Under the pieces are notes generated by a model, which was not told the origin of the DNA, made no database searches, and was given only the letters and a program-made list of their open reading frames with translations. Of a DNA stretch of 64,000 nt, positions 59,631 to 64,000 are shown piece by piece. The stretch is taken from the NCBI GenBank assembly GCA_902774325.1, contig CACYIC010000003.1, forward strand, positions 20,949 through 84,948, written 5' to 3'. The translations under genes and the position numbers were made by a program. Within the stretch, counting starts at the first letter, position 1. Every line of letters starts with the position of its first letter. This stretch comes from an uncultured Ruminococcus sp. (GTDB taxonomy: Bacteria > Bacillota > Clostridia > Oscillospirales > Acutalibacteraceae).

Positions 59631-62219
59631 TCAGGTCATTTTCTTTAGCTCGTACAAGAGATTCATCGCCTCAATGGGCGTCAGGGTATTGAGATCGACA
59701 GCCTTCAGCCTGTCGATGATAGGAGTCTCAGCCGAGCCGAGAAGCGAAAGCTGAGCGTCCTGATTGACGTATTCCTTCTTTATCACCGTTTCCGCCCTGC
59801 CGCTCTCAAGCTCCGCGAGGATCTCCTTGGCGCGCTCCGTGATCGAGTTGGGCACACCCGCGAGCTTCGCGACTTCTACTCCGTAGCTGTCGTCCGCGCC
59901 TCCCGGGACTATGCGGCGGAGGAAGGTTATATCGTCGCCGCGCTTTTTCACGGCGATATTGTAGTTCTTTACGCCCTCCATCAGCTGATCGAGAACGGTA
60001 AGCTCGTGGTAATGGGTCGCGAACAGCGTCTTTGCTCCGAGCTTCTTTTTGTCGGCGCAGAATTCGAGCACCGCGCGGGCTATACTCATGCCGTCAAAGG
60101 TAGAGGTTCCCCTGCCGATCTCGTCGAGGATCAGCAGACTGCGCGGGGTGGCGTTCTTCACGATATGCGCGACCTCGCTCATCTCGACCATAAAGGTCGA
60201 TTGTCCGGACGCGAGATCGTCTGAAGCGCCGACGCGGGTAAAAATGCTGTCGACTATACCGACAGTCGCGCTTGAGGCGGGCACAAAGCTTCCCATCTGA
60301 GCGAGCAGGACAATCAGCGCTACCTGGCGCATATAGGTGGATTTTCCCGCCATATTCGGACCGGTGATTATAGCGGCGCGCTCGGTTTTCGCGTCAAGAA
60401 AAACGTCGTTCGGCACAAAGGAGGCTCCGCTGAGCACCCGTTCGACAACGGGATGGCGCGAGTCCTTTATCGAGATAACGGAGCCCTGATTCACCTCGGG
60501 TCTGACGTATCCGTAATCGGAGGCGACGTTAGCCAGAGAGGTGAGCACGTCGAGGGTCGCTATAGCGCGGGCGGTATTCTGGATCCTTTCGAGATTGCTC
60601 GAAACCGCCTCCCTTACGTCCTCAAAGATCGCGTATTCCATCGCTACCGAGCGATCCTTCGCTCCGAGTATGCGCGATTCTATTTCCTTTAGGTCGGGGG
60701 TGATGTAGCGCTCGCAGTTCGCTAGGGTCTGCTTGCGGATATAGCTTTCGGGAACCATGCTTTTGTAGGAATTCGTCACCTCGATATAGTAGCCGAAAAC
60801 CTTGTTGTAGCCGACCCTGAGCTTGGGGATGCCGGTTTTTTCGCGCTCCTCGTTTTCGATCCGCGCGAGAACGGTTTTTGAGTCGTTCATATCCCCCGTC
60901 ACGGAATCGAGCTCGGGATTGTAGCCTCGTTTTATCATTCCGCCCTCGCGCACGGTGAACGGCGGGTCTTCAACTATGGCTTTGTCTATCAGCTCATGCA
61001 CATCCTCGAGAAGATCGAGCTTTTTATGTATAAGCCTGAGGTGAGAGGAGCAGCAGTCCTTTATCAGATTTGAGATCGCGGGCAGATCCTTGATCGCCGA
61101 ACACAGCGAGCGCAGATCCCTGGCGTTTGCCGAGCCGTAAACGATTCGGGTCATCAGCCTTTCGATATCGAAGATACCCGAAAGCTCCTCCGTCAGCTCA
61201 AGCCTGAGCACGGTGTCCCCGACCAGCTCCTCGACCGCGCTCTGGCGGTTGTTTATTGTTGAAATATTCATCAGCGGGTGCTCGAGCCAGGAGCGCATCA
61301 GGCGCTTGCCCATCGCGGTTTTTGTCTTGTCGATCACCCAGAGCAGCGAGCCGCGCTTTTCCTTGGTGAGCATGGTCTGAGTCAGCTCAAGATTGCGCAT
61401 GGTGTTGAAATCCAGCTTCATATACTGAGCCTCGCTGTAAAGCTCGATATGGCTTATCCTCTCGAGTCCGCTCATCTGGGTCTCTTTGAGATAGTTTATC
61501 AGCGCGCCTATCGCGCAAACCAGCACGGGCGCGTCCGCAAGCTTGCCGACCTCGTTCTTGAACTGCTCATTTACGGTTTTGAGGCAGACGTCGAAGCCGA
61601 ATTTATTATCCTCGAGCATCTCAACGCCCGCCGAGAGCTTGTTCTTTATGAAGGAGGGCAGCGACTGGATCCTGACTATATCGCCGCCGATCAGGATCTC
61701 GCGCGGGAAATAGCTCGTAAGCTGATTCGCGAGAAGCTGCAGCGAATCTCTGCCCTTTATCTCGGTCGCGTATAATTCTCCTGTGGAAATATCGCAAAAG
61801 CAGATACCGATAACCCTGTTCGCCTGATAGAGCGAGCAGATATAGTTGTTGCGGCTTTCGTCGAGCATACTCTGCTCCATAACGGTGCCGGGGGTGATGA
61901 CGCGGATTATATCGCGCTTAACAAGTCCCTTCGCCGTCTTGGGATCCTCGGTCTGCTCGCAGATCGCCACCTTGTAGCCCTTCGCGACAAGGCGGGCGAT
62001 ATAGCTCTCGGCGCTGTGGAAGGGAACGCCGCACATCGGCGCGCGCTCGTCCTGTCCGCAATCTCTGCCCGTCAGGGTAAGCTCAAGCTCCTTTGAAGCG
62101 AGCTTGGCGTCGTCGTAGAACATTTCGTAGAAATCTCCGAGACGGTAAAAGAGAATGCAGTCCTTGTTTGCCTCTTTGATTTGGAAATATTGCTTCATCA
62201 TCGGAGAAAGCTCCGCCAT
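59631..62219 (-). CDS. mutS: DNA mismatch repair protein MutS
   Basis: Recognises mispaired bases. The N-terminal mismatch-binding segment is GDFYEMFYDDA (the Phe-x-Glu motif), and the ATPase carries ITGPNMAGKSTYMRQ and the LLILDEIGRGTSTFDG Walker B. 862 residues, full length. It is followed upstream by the YlbF-like gene and miaB. Confidence 0.97.
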   Translation of the reverse strand: MAELSPMMKQYFQIKEANKDCILFYRLGDFYEMFYDDAKLASKELELTLTGRDCGQDERAPMCGVPFHSAESYIARLVAKGYKVAICEQTEDPKTAKGLVKRDIIRVITPGTVMEQSMLDESRNNYICSLYQANRVIGICFCDISTGELYATEIKGRDSLQLLANQLTSYFPREILIGGDIVRIQSLPSFIKNKLSAGVEMLEDNKFGFDVCLKTVNEQFKNEVGKLADAPVLVCAIGALINYLKETQMSGLERISHIELYSEAQYMKLDFNTMRNLELTQTMLTKEKRGSLLWVIDKTKTAMGKRLMRSWLEHPLMNISTINNRQSAVEELVGDTVLRLELTEELSGIFDIERLMTRIVYGSANARDLRSLCSAIKDLPAISNLIKDCCSSHLRLIHKKLDLLEDVHELIDKAIVEDPPFTVREGGMIKRGYNPELDSVTGDMNDSKTVLARIENEEREKTGIPKLRVGYNKVFGYYIEVTNSYKSMVPESYIRKQTLANCERYITPDLKEIESRILGAKDRSVAMEYAIFEDVREAVSSNLERIQNTARAIATLDVLTSLANVASDYGYVRPEVNQGSVISIKDSRHPVVERVLSGASFVPNDVFLDAKTERAAIITGPNMAGKSTYMRQVALIVLLAQMGSFVPASSATVGIVDSIFTRVGASDDLASGQSTFMVEMSEVAHIVKNATPRSLLILDEIGRGTSTFDGMSIARAVLEFCADKKKLGAKTLFATHYHELTVLDQLMEGVKNYNIAVKKRGDDITFLRRIVPGGADDSYGVEVAKLAGVPNSITERAKEILAELESGRAETVIKKEYVNQDAQLSLLGSAETPIIDRLKAVDLNTLTPIEAMNLLYELKKMT

Positions 62220-62266
62220 GATCTCACACCCTTCTGCAATAAATCGTTTCTTTTTGTTCTGCTTTA

Positions 62267-62671
62267 TCAGCCGCAGCCACCGCAGGTACTGCAGCTTCCG
62301 GTGCAGGAGGCGTCATAATCGGCGGTCTCGGGATCCTCGCCGTCAATAGATTTCTGAATTATAGCCATGATCCTGTTTGTGACGGTCTCAAGCTCCTGCT
62401 TCGCTTCGTTGTAGGCTATCATATTTTCGTTTGACATGATATCGGAATAAGCCTGACGCATCTCCTTGTTGAGCTGCGCGAGCTTGTCCTGATCCTTTTC
62501 GGTTTTCTGAGCCTCAACATTGATAGCGACCCTCTTGAGGTTAAAGGTCGAGATCAGCTCCTGGAGCTTCTCGTCGGCGTCAGCCTTCAGCTGTACCTCG
62601 TGAAGCTTCTTGTAAACATCCTCGTTCTGAATTGCTTTTCCAAGCTCTCTCGCAAGTGCTATAGTATCCAT
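62267..62671 (-). CDS. YlbF/YmcA-family protein with Cys-rich tail
   Basis: A 134-residue helical protein of the YlbF (DUF964) family, which in Bacillus forms the YlbF-YmcA-YaaT complex that affects RNase Y and competence. The helical body (LHEVQLKADADEKLQELISTF, etc.) fits. The C-terminus CTGSCSTCGGCG is unusual and could bind a metal or iron-sulfur cluster; the Bacillus complex carries clusters. It is seven bases downstream of miaB. Confidence 0.85.
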   Translation of the reverse strand: MDTIALARELGKAIQNEDVYKKLHEVQLKADADEKLQELISTFNLKRVAINVEAQKTEKDQDKLAQLNKEMRQAYSDIMSNENMIAYNEAKQELETVTNRIMAIIQKSIDGEDPETADYDASCTGSCSTCGGCG

Positions 62672-62677
62672 TTTTCA

Positions 62678-64000
62678 TTACTCCTTTACGATTTCGCCCT
62701 TGAGTATCCAATTTCGGGCGCTTGTTATTTTCACGTTTCGGAAGCTGCCGACGAGCGATTCCCCGCCCTCGAGCTCCACTATTATATTTCCGCTTGTGCG
62801 GGCGTTTAATTCGCCTGTTTTTTCTTTTACTTCCTCGATCAGTACCCTTTCGGTCTGACCGACCATCGAGGCGCAGCGCTTTGCGGCGATCTCCTCCTGG
62901 ATATCAAGCAGCTCCCTGAACCACTTGGATTTTTCGGCGGCGGGGATCGGGTCGTCCATCGAGGCGGCGGGAGTTCCGACTCGCGGCGAATAGATGAAGG
63001 TGTACAGCGAGGTAAACTCTACCTCGCGCACCAGAGACAGCGTCTGCTTGAAATCCTCGTAGGTCTCTCCCGGGAAGCCGACGATGATATCGCTTGTCAG
63101 GGAAACGCCGGGGATCCTCTCCTTGGCGTAGCTGACGATATCGAGATATTTTTTTCGGTCGTAATGCCTGTTCATCGCCTTGAGTATCCTGTCGGAGCCG
63201 CTCTGGAAGGGCAGGTGCAGGTGGCGGCTGATATGCCTGCCGCCCGCGATCGCGTCGATCAGCTCCCTTGAGCAGTCCTTGGGATGAGAGGTCATGAAGC
63301 GCAGCCAGTAATCTCCCTCGATCTCGTCGATCTCGGAGATCAGCGAGGCAAAGCTCAGCGGCTCGTCAAGCGTCTTTCCGTAGGAGTTGACGTTCTGACC
63401 CAGAAGGGTGATATCCTTGTAGCCCGAGCCTATCATTTCGCGGGCTTCGGAGATGATAACATCCTTTTCCCTGCTGCGCTCGCGCCCTCTGACGTAAGGA
63501 ACTATGCAATATGTGCAGAAATTGTTGCAGCCGTACATGATCGGCAGCCAACCCTTAAAGGAACCGTCGCGGCGGATCGGAAAGCCCTCGTATATTTTTT
63601 TATCGTCGTTCCCGCGCTCAAATACCCGTCTGCCGTTGCATAGGGCGTCGTACATCAGCTCGGGAAAATGATGCAGAGAATGGGTTCCGAATACAAGTCC
63701 GACAAACGGAAAGCTCTTGTAAATGCGGTTCGCGATATGCTCCTGCTCCATCATGCAGCCGCAGAGTGCGATGAGGATATGCGGGTGCTTCCTCTTGATG
63801 TTCTTGAGCGCGCCCACATTTCCGAAAACCCTGTCCTCGGCGTGCTCGCGCACGGCGCAGGTATTGAAGAGGATGAAATCCGCGTCCTCGGGGGTCTCGG
63901 TGAAGCCAAAGCCCGATTTTTCGAGCATTCCCTTTATTCTCTCGCTGTCCGCGACGTTCTGCTGACAGCCGTAGGTGCGTATGAACGCGAGCGGCTTTTC
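62678..64000 (-). CDS. miaB: tRNA-2-methylthio-N6-isopentenyladenosine37 methylthiotransferase (partial)
   Basis: MiaB adds a methylthio group to i6A37 of tRNA. The radical-SAM cysteines are in YGCNNFCTYC (near codon 175), the N-terminal UPF0004 cluster cysteines appear as RTYGCQQNVAD, NTCAVRE and ALCGCM, and a C-terminal TRAM domain follows. The gene runs off the right edge: the frame is open to base 64000 with codons reading EKPLAFIRTYGCQQN, so a small N-terminal part is missing. An internal ATG at 63928 is not the true start. Confidence 0.95.
   Translation of the reverse strand, partial: EKPLAFIRTYGCQQNVADSERIKGMLEKSGFGFTETPEDADFILFNTCAVREHAEDRVFGNVGALKNIKRKHPHILIALCGCMMEQEHIANRIYKSFPFVGLVFGTHSLHHFPELMYDALCNGRRVFERGNDDKKIYEGFPIRRDGSFKGWLPIMYGCNNFCTYCIVPYVRGRERSREKDVIISEAREMIGSGYKDITLLGQNVNSYGKTLDEPLSFASLISEIDEIEGDYWLRFMTSHPKDCSRELIDAIAGGRHISRHLHLPFQSGSDRILKAMNRHYDRKKYLDIVSYAKERIPGVSLTSDIIVGFPGETYEDFKQTLSLVREVEFTSLYTFIYSPRVGTPAASMDDPIPAAEKSKWFRELLDIQEEIAAKRCASMVGQTERVLIEEVKEKTGELNARTSGNIIVELEGGESLVGSFRNVKITSARNWILKGEIVKE

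Noticed and set aside
1..64000. CRISPR array, insertion sequence or rRNA operon
   Set aside because: No regularly spaced direct repeats, no transposase or integrase gene, and no rRNA sequence could be found on either strand.

Overview
ORGANISM: This looks like a chromosome segment from a low-to-moderate GC, Gram-positive anaerobe of the Clostridia, most like Ruminococcus and relatives (Oscillospiraceae). The clues are the SepF-YlmH-DivIVA division cluster, L32 with YceD, RNase M5, paired type I signal peptidases around rplS, endonuclease-type MutL, GGAGG-type ribosome binding sites, near-perfect 17-bp-spaced sigma-A promoters, and a secreted repeat protein ending in a type I dockerin. No outer-membrane genes are seen. 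The genus is inferred. LAYOUT: Most genes are on the minus strand and read right to left. 0.2-5.8 kb is core: RNase M5, HolA, a phosphoribosyltransferase, HIT, PlsY, Der, L32 and YceD. 5.9-7.4 kb is an accessory minus-strand cassette of HPr-kinase-like protein, PqqD-like protein and SipW-type peptidase, facing a plus-strand operon (7.6-9.9 kb) of LPXTG-like surface protein, sortase and membrane protein. 10-15.5 kb carries pgi with a small P-loop gene, a CLC channel, Hsp33, a methyltransferase and a YerC-type repressor. 15.6-18.6 kb is a BspA-like/dockerin protein broken by one in-frame TAG; a NarL-type two-component pair and an XRE regulator follow. ISLAND: At 21.5 kb a tRNA-Thr(CGT) is followed by two tandem ~214-bp units containing tRNA-tail fragments and terminators. 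Beyond it (22.1-27.2 kb) lies phage-derived toxin-like material: a 1132-residue polyvalent protein with ADP-ribosyltransferase-like and nuclease-like domains, and a JAB-type metallopeptidase-like protein coupled to a small gene. The two large genes share a 111-bp repeat encoding the same linker. 27.3-30 kb has two envelope proteins and MscS. 30-33.7 kb is a Fur-family-controlled metal (probably zinc) ABC operon whose promoter is bracketed by two palindromic operators. 33.8-64 kb is almost wholly housekeeping: LysA, EngB, Lon, ClpX, ClpP, trigger factor, ThrC, RnhB, RbgA, LepB, L19, RluD, LspA, IleS, DivIVA, YlmH, SepF, YggS, MiaA, MutL, MutS, YlbF-like and MiaB, the last cut by the window edge. 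HOW IT WORKS TOGETHER: The proteostasis block (tig-clpP-clpX-lon) and the repair/tRNA-modification block (miaB, mutS, mutL, miaA) are conserved neighbourhoods. The least understood parts are the kinase/PqqD/peptidase cassette, the sortase pair, the tRNA-linked repeats and the toxin island.
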